Shown: piece after piece, positions 25,551 through 36,570 of the stretch
How the letters are laid out: each line of letters starts with the position of its first letter
How positions within the stretch are numbered: position 1 is the stretch's first letter
From: Hybos culiciformis
Taxonomy: Eukaryota > Arthropoda > Insecta > Diptera > Hybotidae
Assembly (NCBI GenBank): GCA_964007475.1
Contig: OZ023274.1
Location: 95,427,750-95,491,749, forward strand
DNA length: 64,000 bases
Direction of reading: 5' to 3'
The notes under the pieces: model-generated
The model's input: only the letters and a program-made list of their open reading frames with translations
Told to the model about the DNA's origin: nothing
The model's database searches: none
Program-made: the position numbers and the translations under genes

Positions 25551-27060
25551 AGTTTAAGAATACATAAGAGTGTGGTTACTGGTTTTTTTTAATACATGAA
25601 TCTTTGCTATTTTTTTAGTTTAGTACGAAATTTTCAAAACATAATTACTTCCTTGTCATACCACTTCTTAGCCAAAGATTGATAATAAAGAAGAGGAGAC
25701 GTATTTATATTCTCTATATTTCATAGAAATATTGATCACTCTTAATTATTCATTATGTTTGAATATTCATATTAAAAAAATATTCAATTGATGATCCGCG
25801 ATGCAATTTAATGAAGAATAAGTTACCAAATTTAGCAATTCTTCTTGTCACTGGTTGGTGAGCAAGATAATAGCTATTTATTAGTTTTTAACTCAATATT
25901 TATGATTAAACTTTATTTCTAAATCTAACTTAACTTAGCAAGAACTTTATTTTATATTTCTTATACTTGTTTACTTAGGTTCTCAATCGAATGGTATATT
26001 ATTCTCATTTTCGATAAAAATAGAGTTATCTCAATAAAATCGCAAAGAATTTAACACAAAGCGTTCAAAACATTAAAGGATTGTATACTTTCTTAAACAC
26101 TATACTGTGGTATTATGTCATAAAAATTTAAATAAAATGAGTCCTATTGGAACTCCAAGAAAAAAGCTCTTCTTTCGTACATGCACATTATGTACAAATT
26201 GTCAGTATACGATTAAAGTTTAAAACTTTAATACCAATAAACCAATTAGACAAAATTAATTTTTAATAATTTTTAACATTATAATTATGACTGCCACTCA
26301 TACTGTTGAAATTAAAAATTATATTAAAAGTGAAAATTGTTATGATGACAATAATAATTTACAAGATGATAATAGTAATTTAGTTTTAGATGATGATAAA
26401 AATTATGAATATAAAATTGAATTAGTTTAGAACAGAATTACGATTATGATCTTCATTCATTTAATTTTCATTTATGGAATATACGGTCTATTTACAAAGA
26501 AAAATTGGAAAAGATTTTTTCAATTATTCACTTACTATAAGTATTTATCTAAAAAAGAATAAAATATAGGGCTAATTTCTAACAAAATCTGAAGTATTTT
26601 GAAGTTTGAATTCGAAAACTCTTGTAGAAAATCAAGAATATGAAAATAAAAAAAAAACATGTCACGATCGATTGATATAGCAATCTAGCTCATAATTTTA
26701 TCATTAACATTTTTAATGTATACACTGCCTACGAGTGCAGAAACAAAAAAGGGTATTAAGTCTGTAAGTAAATTTTATTTATTTTATTTTTAATTTTATT
26801 TTTGGCTATTTACCGCACAGAAAAAAATTTGCTCGTACTCATTACGTCAAAAAAGTTCGTTAATGACATTCTCGTTAAGATAACGAAAAATAATGAATAA
26901 TTACGTTTTTCTAACGTAAATTTGGTTTATTTTCTTATTACCAACATTTTTTTTCATTTTTAGTACTCGTTAAAAAAGTTCGTTATCGTTAAATACGGGA
27001 AACACAAATTTCAATCCATACAGAACTTATATTTTCCATTTTACACATTGCCGTAAATTT

Positions 27061-27124
27061 AGTTCATAGCTCAGTGGCAGAGTTGATGGATTGCAATGTT
27101 TAGGACAGTGGTTCGAAGCCACAT
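27061..27124 (+). other. tRNA-derived pol III promoter-like module
   Basis: TAGCTCAGTGGCAGAG at 27067 fits the tRNA A box and D arm. GGTTCGAAGCC at 27110 fits the B box exactly, with GTGG/CCAC able to form the T stem. Spacing is tRNA-like, but the anticodon arm is poor and the acceptor stem does not pair, so it is not a functional tRNA gene. It is followed directly by an A-rich tract, as in tRNA-derived SINEs. Confidence 0.6.
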
Positions 27125-27380
27125 AAAAAAAATTATTAAAAAAAAATTAAATAAAAAAAATTAAAAAATAAATAAAAAAAAAAGAAACATAAATAAAAAA
27201 AATTAATAAATAAAAAAAATAAATAAAATAAAAAAAAAAAAATAAAATAAAAAAAAAATAAATAAATAAAAAAAATAAAAAAAAAATAAAAAAATATAAA
27301 AAAAAAAAATAAAAAAAATAAAAAATAAAAAAAAAAATAAAAAAGAAATAAATAAAAAATTAAATAAATAAAAAAAAAAT
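27125..27380. repeat. A-rich simple tract (AAAT/AAAAT units)
   Basis: About 250 bases made almost entirely of A with single T interruptions (AAATAAATAAAAAAA pattern), directly after the tRNA-like module and inside the TIR element. It resembles an expanded SINE tail. Confidence 0.8.
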
Positions 27381-29002
27381 TTAGTCTAGTAAACTTTTTC
27401 TTTCGTATTTGCGGTGTTTTTGCTGAAGAATTTGAAAGGTTTTTGGTTTTGGGGTATAACGAACTTTTTTAACGAACTACGAGCTTTTTTCAACGAAATG
27501 TTCGTTGTAGCCAAAATAACGAATTTTTCGTTGATTTTAACGAATTATTTAGTTATTAGTACGAGCAAATTTTTTTCTGTGCGAAAGATGTATGCATGAA
27601 TTATCAGCATGATTAACATAATTTTGTAATAATTTATGTATTTTTGGCGTCATATTCGAATAAAACTTTGATGTCAATAAGAAAACCGGAATTAAAAGGG
27701 ATTTCTGTTTATTTCTTTTAATTATTCTTTTTTTTAACTTTTGACATATTATATATACAGTTCATTAATTTACGTTATATAAAAGATTATTCACCTCAAA
27801 ACATTCAAAGATAAATCGTAGTAAAGCCAGGTGAAACAATTTTTTCACATCATACTGAAAAAATTTAACAATATAATACTTTCCCAAAGATGAAGGACGT
27901 ATTACTGTTGATTCGTTTTAAATTCGAATGTAAAGATTGGAATTAAATAATAGAACTTATGAACATTATAATTTTAAGGGTATGGAGTTGGAATATCGAG
28001 TAGTTTGGGTATAACTGCTGGATGCCATAGATTATGGACCCATCGGACGTATAAAGCTAAATTACCATTAAGAATATTTTTGATAATTTGTCAAACAATG
28101 GCCCATCAGAATTAAATTTTAGAATAGTCTCGAGATCATCGTGTTCATCATAAATTTACTGACACAAATGCTGATCCACATAATTCCAAAAGAGGATTCT
28201 TCTTTTCGCATGTAAGTTGGTTATTATGCAAAAAACACCCCGAAGTAAAAGAGAAAGGAAAAACAATTGATTTGAGCGATATTGCTTCAGACCCTGTAGT
28301 TCAATTTCAACAAAAGTATAAAATATATTTTTCATTACTTATACAGTAGATTCTTTTAAAAACACCTTTTTTTTATTTTAGGTATTATAATATTCTAATG
28401 CCATTGATTGCTTACTATTTCATGGAGCAAACAGTACTACAAGCATTTATAGGTTCCATAACGAGATATGTACGGTTTCTAAACCTAACTTGGGGCATAA
28501 ATAGTTTAGCGCATCTTTGGGGAAACCGACCCTATGATAATACTGTTAATCCAAGTGATAATTGGTTTGTAATAGCAACTACAATTGGAGAAGGCTACCA
28601 TAACTATCATCACGTATTTCCTTGGGATTATAAATGCGCCGAGCATCCAACTATGTTCAACAGCACCACATATTTATTAAATGGACTTTCGAAAATTGGT
28701 AAGTTTATTAATTCATAATATTTGTATGTCTAAATGAACTGTGCATATTTGAAAACAACATTAAATTTTCTTTTTTAGGCCAAGCTTATGACATGAAAAC
28801 TGTTTCGGATGATACGATTCGTAAAAGAGTCTTAAAAACTGGCGATGGAACCCATTATCTTTCCGAAAAAGGAACAAAAATTAGTAAATTAATGAAAGAA
28901 TTAAGATGTAATCAACCAAATGAAATTATGTGGGGTTGGGATGATCAAGATATGACTAAAGAAGATGTACAAGATGCTGTTATTGTTAACAACAAAGATT
29001 AG

Positions 29003-32000
29003 ATTATTGGATTAATATAATGCATTATATACATAGAATATGTCTTATTTAATTGAATAATTTCGGATGATGCCTTTAAAATACATTTTTTTGATGGGAA
29101 ATATTTTTTCGCATGAAAGAACCAATTGTTTTATTTAAATAAAATTAAATTAAGTTGAAAAAAGTTAATTTTAATTTTTGTGCCATAAATATCATAAAAA
29201 TAGTATGTAATTCATTTCTTTCCTATATATGCAGTTTTCATTGGTTTAAAAAGATTAAATTTCCATATTATAATAGTTACTTTAGTTCAATGAAAATTCT
29301 AAGAACAAATTAAAAAACTGAAATAACAATTTTCTTTAAATTTCAAAGAAACTCACCTTGTTGCATTCTTATTTTTGTTGTTCTTTTTTCTTGGTCGTAC
29401 AATATGATTTTCCATCCATGATCGAATTTTCGAACCAAACATATTAGTTTTAAACAAAAAAGTGGAAAAAAAAATTTAAACTAAAATAAAAATAAAGTTA
29501 TAATTTCAAACACTTATTATTTTAGTAATAATTGAATTTTTTTTTTAATTAAATTTTATTTTAAATTTTTCAATAAACGGACGGAATAGTAGTAAGGGTA
29601 ATCCACAATAAATCTGAAATGAAAAAAAAAAAATAAAATTAAATATTATTTAACAAAATATGTAGATTTAGAAAACATTGTTAGGGACTTCTTAAAAATT
29701 TTATTTTCTCTATTAATGAGATTTCACTTTAATTTTTTGGCCCCAATGGAAAAATATCGCTCTAAATAATTAAAAAAAAAAATAAGCACATACTTTGAAG
29801 CTTTAATGAGATTTCCAATGTTTTTTTTGACTTATGTTTTCAAATAAATTTTAGAATATTTTTAATATGAAATTTATTCAAAACATAAATAAAGTTATGT
29901 ACGAGTGTAAAGTATACATCAACGAAAGCATAATGATTTATGATTTCACTTTGACATAAAATATCAATTTACTTAAATGTAAGATTTGCATTTTGAACAT
30001 TTTGAACTTTTTATGTCGCTAAAAATAGAAAATATTTTTGTAGGTATACAAGAAAAAAAATATTATAACAAAAACTTTTCCTAACCAAAAACATAAATAA
30101 TAAACCATAATCTGCAATAACTTTTATGTTATCGTATTTTAAATCAAAAAGTGGATTAAAAAAAAATTATATATTTTCTATCCACTTTTGCACTTCGTAA
30201 TATTTAATCAGGAAATCTGTTTTTATTCACCCTAAGTTATTTCTGCACAAAATAATTTTTTTTTCTATTTATTTTTATTTATTTTTTATCATTATTCCAT
30301 TGGTTCTCAGAATATTATATGAAATCAATTAATGTACATAATGTGTATAAAAAAGAAAATAGATTTGAAAATAATTAAATTTTAAATAAAAAATATAATA
30401 TGTAGAAATTCCTTTATTAGAATTAAAATTTTAAACATGACAATTATAAACGCAAAAGTAATTGTACTCCGAATACAAAATACAAACGAATTTAAGAATC
30501 CACCTCGAAAAGCAACCCGACATTCGCAACCACATCGTCAAAAAAAACATTTTTGAATTTCCTTTAATTTTTTTGTTTTTTTTAATACATTTTTATATTT
30601 ATTTTTTTTTTTTGGGATTTTCACATTCACAAAAGATTTTAAAACTTTAAAGATTATATTCTTCTTAAAAGTTTCCCCATCTATTTTAGACAAAACTTTA
30701 CACATTTTGGATGAGTCTACATTTTACAATCCTTGCAACTCAACTTTTATTCGTTTCTGTTGAATTTATTGTTACACGCCCAACACTGCATACTTTTGAA
30801 TTCTTCCAATCAATCAATTATGAACACCATGGAACAAATCTCAAGTATTTTATTCTTATTTTGTGCGGTAGGGGTATTTTTAAATTCTTAAATATTTCAT
30901 AAACACGAATTCATTCGAAAAAAATACGAAAAACCAAATTTCAACGCAAACGAAAATTTAAATTGAAAATGTGAAATCATATGTAAAATCGTTTTTTAAC
31001 ATTAAAGCGATTGTATTTTATTTGTTAAATATTAAATACATTTATTCATTTCATTTTCGTTTTTTTTTTTATGAATATTTTATTTGTTTTTATTTTTTTG
31101 TTAAATAAAAAAGTTATTAACTGAACATTTAAAAAATAAATTGAAATATGATGTTCCTAGCTTTTACTCTCCTGATGACAGTAATTTCTATTTGTCTTCT
31201 TTAATAAAATAATGTTAAAATATTTTTGATAAAAATAAACTACAGATTAGAAATTAAAATAATGATTTAGAAAGATTTGGAAAAAATCGAGATTCGAAAT
31301 GTCTTAATAAAACACAAAGGTTCATCACAGAATTATTTTTTTAGTACCTTACAGAAACCTTACATCAAGAAAACTAAAATTTTCGAATAGAAATAAAATG
31401 AAAGCACATTTGCACGTCAACCTGAAAGTTTGACTAGGTTTAAATTAATTTTTTTTCTCTCAGTCCATTAAATATTTTATTATAATTTTTATTCATTTTT
31501 AAAAATTGTTTTTCCTTTCAATCACCTATCCAGAAAATTTATAAAAAAAATGTACCTACATATCTGTGCTAAAAAAAAAATAAATTTATTAATTTATGAA
31601 TTTTTTATGAGATATTGTACGCATCCTAGTCTGGTGTTTTATGTATTTTTATGTTTTTGACATTAAATTCATAAATAAATATTAACGCTGATATATAATT
31701 ATTTATTTATGCTTATCACAATTTTTGAGATTATTTCTTTTTCTTGATATATAAAAAAAAAGTAAAATAAAAATACGACGAAATAAAAAAGACAAGAATA
31801 TTTTAAGGCTTAGTTTAGGTCAATATTTTTTATTATTTTAACCTCGCAACATAGGGTTTATTCTCTGTGGTATTTTCAGTAAAATATCTAACATAAAAAG
31901 AAAAACAATACAAAATTGATATGGAAAAATATACATAGGTATATAAAATTTTTTCAATGAACGAGTTTATATTCCTGAGAGAAATTTTTTTTTGTTTGGA

Positions 32001-35000
32001 AACATTCTAGGAATTTCATTTTATAAGAAAAGTCAACGTTATGCAGATTATGCTTGCGTCGTTAACATTTTAAAACATACGTATGTTTTGACTCCTGATG
32101 TGTTAATAAATTTTTTTGAACAGAATTTCTCTTTGATTTCAAAAAAAAAAAATTCAAAGTAAATTAATATATGCATATTTCATAAAACATAATTAAAATT
32201 CAGTTGTTTTATGTTGTATTGTCATATTGTGGTTGACCATTATTATTGAAGCTTCTAGATTTTTTTTAGATCTGTCTCTATCATTCACTTCCGGAAAATA
32301 CAGAATAAAAGACGAACATTGATAAACATTATTTTCTTTTTATTTTTGGTAGACTCTCTTCTCTTAATAAAAATTTATTTTGTACGCTTTCTTTACAATA
32401 ATTTTCTTTTTGACATGAAAACGAAAACAAAAATATTTTTTTTTTTTTAAATTTATAAATTAAAAGATAAAAAAAATAAACAATTTTTTTTATATTATTG
32501 AAGTAATCATTTTTATCTTTATTGGAAAATCAGTAATTTCCATAAATTTAATTTTTTTGAGACAAACAAATACCTCAAAATTTTTCACGAAAATTTTTTG
32601 AATATTTTTCAATTTCATTTTAATATCCGATGCACGTATTTTCTTCTTTTTTTGTTTTTAATATTATAAAATAAGAATATAATAAAAAATAAATATTAAA
32701 TATGCGTACAAGGATTCTTCCTTATTTTGAGTTTTTATTCACATATAATAAAAATACATTTTTGTTTTACTCCTTATTATTATTTTTTTTTTTAAAGAAT
32801 AAAACTGATTTAAATATCAATTTATCTAAACTTGTTTAGTATTCATGGAAAATTTTTTAACTCACAAATGCACTGTTTATGCTGTATTTTTTTACACTTA
32901 AATAGTATGCGGATAATAAATAATTTCATTTTACTATGTATGAATTTGTTTTTTATGTTTATCTTATATAGAGATTCTACATAGATTTTTCTTGATATCC
33001 TTTTTTTTTTTTTAAAGAAATACAGAAAAGGAAATTGACGTTTTAACTTTATTTTGTTTTTATAAAATTAAGTAGATAGTAAGCTTCATCAGATTAGCGA
33101 CTGATTCTTTTAAAACACTTGATGCATATCATTACAATTATATTAATTGCCAACTTATTAATAATTTTAAAGTGTTTTCAGGTTATTTGTTGTCCAACGC
33201 CTGAATGTTATTTATTTCTCAGTATTAATTGAAACTAGATCGTAAGTCTAGACTGAAGCCCATTTGCTAAAGCTTATCAGTAACAATATATTATTAACAT
33301 AAGCGTGTATGCTAGTACTATATATTAAGCAAACATAATCTTAAAGTCACTTTAGCTGAAAATAAGAAGTGCAAAAGTTTCTGTCAAATAAAAATTTCCA
33401 CTCTATTTTGATCTAATTAATTAAAAGTTTTGAAAAAAAAAGTTTAAAAGTTTCTTATATCTTTTTGACTTCCGCTGAAGACTTAAAATTCTTTTCTTTT
33501 TTCTTTTTAAAGGAACTTGAGTAATTAAATTGTTTGATAAAAAATAAAATAAAATTTTATATAATTTAAAACTTATCCATTGTAAAAAATATTTTTTTAA
33601 TTTAAATAAAATTCAATTTAAAAAACAAATTCACGAAAATATAAAAAAATAAAAAAAACCGCTTTCAATTAAAAAGTTTTTTTTTTTTGCTTGCTTTTAT
33701 TTTGCATTAGAGAAATTTGCATTTTCTGCAGTACATTTTTAATGGAAAAATTTCCCTTAGGCCTTTTTGGTTGTTGGAATGAAAAGCTGAAGAGTAAAGA
33801 AAAATAAAAAAAATAAAAATAAAAACAAACATACAAGAGGACTCTGATGGAATAATCTAACTTTGGTATAAAAAATAAAAATTTTGTGAAAATAAAAGGA
33901 AAATTTTCATTTTCAAAAGTTATTTATTTTCTGTCTTCCTAGATTCAATTTATTTTTTTCATGTTTTTTAATGCAGAGAATAAAATAATAAAAAAAAATT
34001 TCATAGAAGTATAAATAAATAAAAATAAAAAAAATTGTAAAACATAATCTCGTAATAAAATTAAAAGTATTGTTTTCTCAATAAAATTTAATTACAGCAT
34101 TAAAATTGTAATTTACGGACTTTGTGTGAATGAAAACAGAAGTTTTACGTGTATTTTCCATTTAAAAATTTATTTTCTATAAAATCAATGAAATTATTTT
34201 ATGAATAAAAAAAATAACTTAATTAGTACTATATATGAAACAGTGAAATTTATGCATATAATTATGCATTGAAGTGAATGATTTAAGGAACGAGTACACC
34301 TATATACATACAAAAATTAAGGATTCGATAAATTTTAAGATGTTTTTTAAATCTTCTGTTTATAGAATTTTCTTTTCAATGCGATAAACTTTTTGACAGT
34401 CCTGTTTTAAGCAAAAATTTTGTAGATAGTTAGAAAACTAATGTTTGTGTAAGTTATATATAATAGAACTTAATTCTAAGTAATTTCCTAAAATAGAAAT
34501 TATTCAATGACCATGACTAAAAAATTTCGATCTTTTGATACTTAAAATATAAATATTTATTTGTCATTAATTTTAAGTTCATAATTATTGTCTCTATTAT
34601 CACTTTTCGAATGAATGGCGTAACGAATTTGAATTTAAATTTCTAACCTCCACAATTTTTCTGACTATATTATGCATACTCATTTCATTTGATAGCAACA
34701 TTGAAAGCTATTTTGTTTATATTTTGTGGTAAAAATATATACCTTCTATGATAATAATAATAATGATTTTATATTGATAATTAAAATACAAATGAATGAA
34801 AATAGATTGAAGTTGTTACGTATACAATCAATTTTTAAAATGGAAATATTAATTCCTATTCATATTCGGTTTAGAAAAAAATAAAATTTAATTTTCTAAA
34901 TTGGTGTATTATACTATGTACAACACAACACCAACAGCCAATTGAAAAGGATATAAATAATTTCAATGATAAAATAATAAAAGGACTTATATTTTATCTA

Positions 35001-35940
35001 AATAAATGACCATTGCGTGCTATTCAAAAGTTAACTGAACCAGTAATTAAGTTTATTTTATTTTTTTTTTTATTTTTAAATTATATAAGTTTTATTATAT
35101 GATAGTGTTTATAAGCTAACTATATGTGCATGCATAAATGTATTATTGTTTGCATTTTAATAACATTATTATAAAAATAAGTATGGTATTAAAAATCAAA
35201 TATACTTAGAAAAAAAATATATAAACCAATTACTTAAGTCCTAATTATATTAAAATAAACTAAAAAAATTTAAGTTAACGAGAGATGAAGAATATGTCTA
35301 ATTTAATGTAAAACGGAGTGAAAATTTCAAAAAATTTAATGTACTTCTTAAACTATTAAATCATATTTCTACAAAACTTTAAATTCGTATGTAATATTCC
35401 AGAAATTCTCTCGTAATTGAAGTGAGATCACTAGGAGAAATTATAAAAATTTGCAAATATTATTAATCCGAACAAAAAAATAGGAATTCAAGAAATATAA
35501 AACATTTTTGATGAATATCATAATTTTAATATTTTGTTAAATTCAATGAAAATCGTGCTTCTTCTAACAATAAAACTCCCGCTAATACTGTCACGAAGAA
35601 TGTCGCTTTATATTGACCTGGGAAATTTAAAAATTTACAATCCTAAATTGTTTTGCAAATTATTTGACATTTAAAATGTTATAGGATATAATCAAGTACA
35701 CGTACACTGTACATGTTTTCAGTTATCTCAATTTATAAAAATTTTGTTTCTTTCCAGTGTTTTATGTTTAATTTGGGAGAATTAAATAATATAAAAATCA
35801 TCCCTTTAATCGTATAAAACTTGTGTGTATTTAAAAATAAATTCACTGTGAACCCACAAGTTTATGAAAAATAAACGTACGTAGACGTTTTTTTTTTTTC
35901 GTATGACCACATATGTATATTGTTTGTATATATTATACAA
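29003..35940. other. 3' flank of unit 2 and gene-poor spacer
   Basis: No gene recognised. Blocks up to about 32925 are duplicates of unit 1 flank. The stretch 30255-30930 is not present in unit 1 and is described as a finding. From 32925 to 35940 the sequence is AT-rich with many homopolymer runs and no open frame of interest. Confidence 0.55.
29754..30250. repeat. highly similar non-coding block shared by both duplication units, copy 2
   Basis: Counterpart of 22211-22717. It lacks a few bases (for example one TTTTTATGTA stretch near 30130) but is otherwise nearly the same. It ends at TTATTTCTGCACAAAA, where the two units abruptly diverge. Confidence 0.7.
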
Positions 35941-36224
35941 CATACACCCAGAAAAAAAAATTGTTAAATTAAAAGATTTTATAGGTAAAATTAACAAAAA
36001 ATCTTTATAGATTTTGCGCAAAAGGGTTTATAGTTAAATTAAAATTGCAAAAATTGTTAATTCAAAAGACATATTACATTGTTAAAATTAACACAAAATT
36101 GTTATATTTAAAATGTTAAGTTGTTATTATAACAATTCTAGCAGTTTGAGAAAAAAATATATTATTACTCTTACGGTGCCAAACTGTTAAATTAACTATT
36201 CGAAATAATTATTTTAAAATAGTT

Positions 36225-36480
36225 TTTTTGTTTTTTTATTTTTTTGGTTTGTTTTTGTTTTTTTTTCGCCTTTTTTTGTTTTTTTTTTTCGCCTTTTTTT
36301 GTTTTTTTGTTTTTTTTGGTTCTTTTTTTTTTTGTTTTTTTTTGTATTTTTTTGTTTTTTTTTTGTTTTTTTTTATTTTTTTGTATTTTTTTTTTTTTTT
36401 TTTTTTTTAATTTTCTTGGTTTGTTTTTGTTTTTTTTTCGCTCTTTTCGTCTTTTTTTGTTTTTTTATTGTTTTTTTTTA
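36225..36480. repeat. T-rich simple tract (T-runs with single G/A/C)
   Basis: About 250 bases of long T runs broken mainly by G (TTTTTTTGTTTTTTT). It contains a near-duplicate CTTGGTTTGTTTTTGTTTTT type segment at about 36243 and 36415. Overlapping poly-Phe reading frames here are artefacts of composition. Confidence 0.8.
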
Positions 36481-36482
36481 TT

Positions 36483-36570
36483 GGTCACCCATCTAAGTTC
36501 TATCACTACGAGATGTTGCTTAACCTTCTGTGTTCAATGTGATGTAGAATCTTCCACTGAGCTATGTCAG
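36483..36570 (-). other. chimeric tRNA A-box plus 5S rRNA-like promoter module
   Basis: Read on the minus strand: CATAGCTCAGTGG (36566-36554) is the same A-box core as in the element at 26816-27581. After a spacer come GGTTAAGCAAC (36525-36515) and GATGGGTGACC (36493-36483), with TAGAACTTA just before the latter. These match the box A and box C regions of eukaryotic 5S rRNA genes, with about the spacing they have there. The rest of the 5S molecule is missing, so this is a promoter-like relic, not a 5S gene. Confidence 0.6.

Larger units (their letters stand above)
26816..27581. mobile_element. TIR element with tRNA-like core and A-rich tract
   Basis: The terminal inverted repeats start CACAGAAAAAAATTTGCTCG and stay identical for 24 bases. 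Both are followed by arms filled with AACGAA/TTCGTT repeats (for example 26850-26940, 26975-26995 and 27450-27550). The flanking bases are CG on both sides (26814-26815 and 27582-27583), either a 2 bp duplication or part of a longer repeat. The centre holds a tRNA-like promoter module (27061-27122) followed by a 250 bp A-rich tract with scattered T. No transposase frame, so non-autonomous. It sits in intron 1 of the desaturase pseudogene and is absent from unit 1, so it probably inserted after the duplication. Confidence 0.7.
26287..29002 (+). pseudogene. unprocessed acyl-CoA desaturase pseudogene
   Basis: Four exon remnants: 26287-26536, 27979-28315, 28382-28698 and 28779-29002. They align with the intact neighbour exon for exon, and the introns are kept. 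Damage visible: TAG at 26428-26430 where exon 1a has TGG (in KIELV-stop-NRI); donor GTAAGT changed to ATAAGT at 26537; acceptor CAG changed to AAG before exon 2; TAA at 28113-28115 (Ser codon TCA in the intact copy); TAG at 28125-28127 (Trp codon TGG); loss of eight codons (FVLPAVIP) in exon 3; and GHRPYD changed to GNRPYD, losing a conserved His. The three main histidine boxes survive (HRLWTH, HRVHH, HNYHH). Exon 4 is open with many amino-acid changes. It cannot encode a working enzyme as it stands. Transcription is possible because the 5' flank is conserved. Confidence 0.9.
25551..32925 (+). repeat. tandem duplication, unit 2 (desaturase pseudogene)
   Basis: Direct repeat of unit 1 in the same orientation: conserved 5' leader at 26098-26286, first exon at 26287, exons 2-4 at 27979-29002, then 3' flank blocks, including 29754-30250 and about 31545-31730, up to TGCTGTATTTTT near 32890. 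Differences include a TIR element in intron 1 (26816-27581), absence of an exon 1b equivalent, and a private stretch at about 30255-30930. Confidence 0.75.

Noticed and set aside
27061..27124. A functional tRNA gene
   Set aside because: A and B boxes fit, but the acceptor stem and anticodon arm do not pair, and it lies inside a repeat followed by an A-rich tail.
26287..29002. A working second desaturase using stop-codon readthrough
   Set aside because: Three stops, a destroyed donor, a weakened acceptor, an 8-codon deletion and a lost conserved His together make a pseudogene far more likely.
36483..36570. A 5S rRNA gene
   Set aside because: Only the internal control region is recognisable; the outer parts of the molecule are missing.
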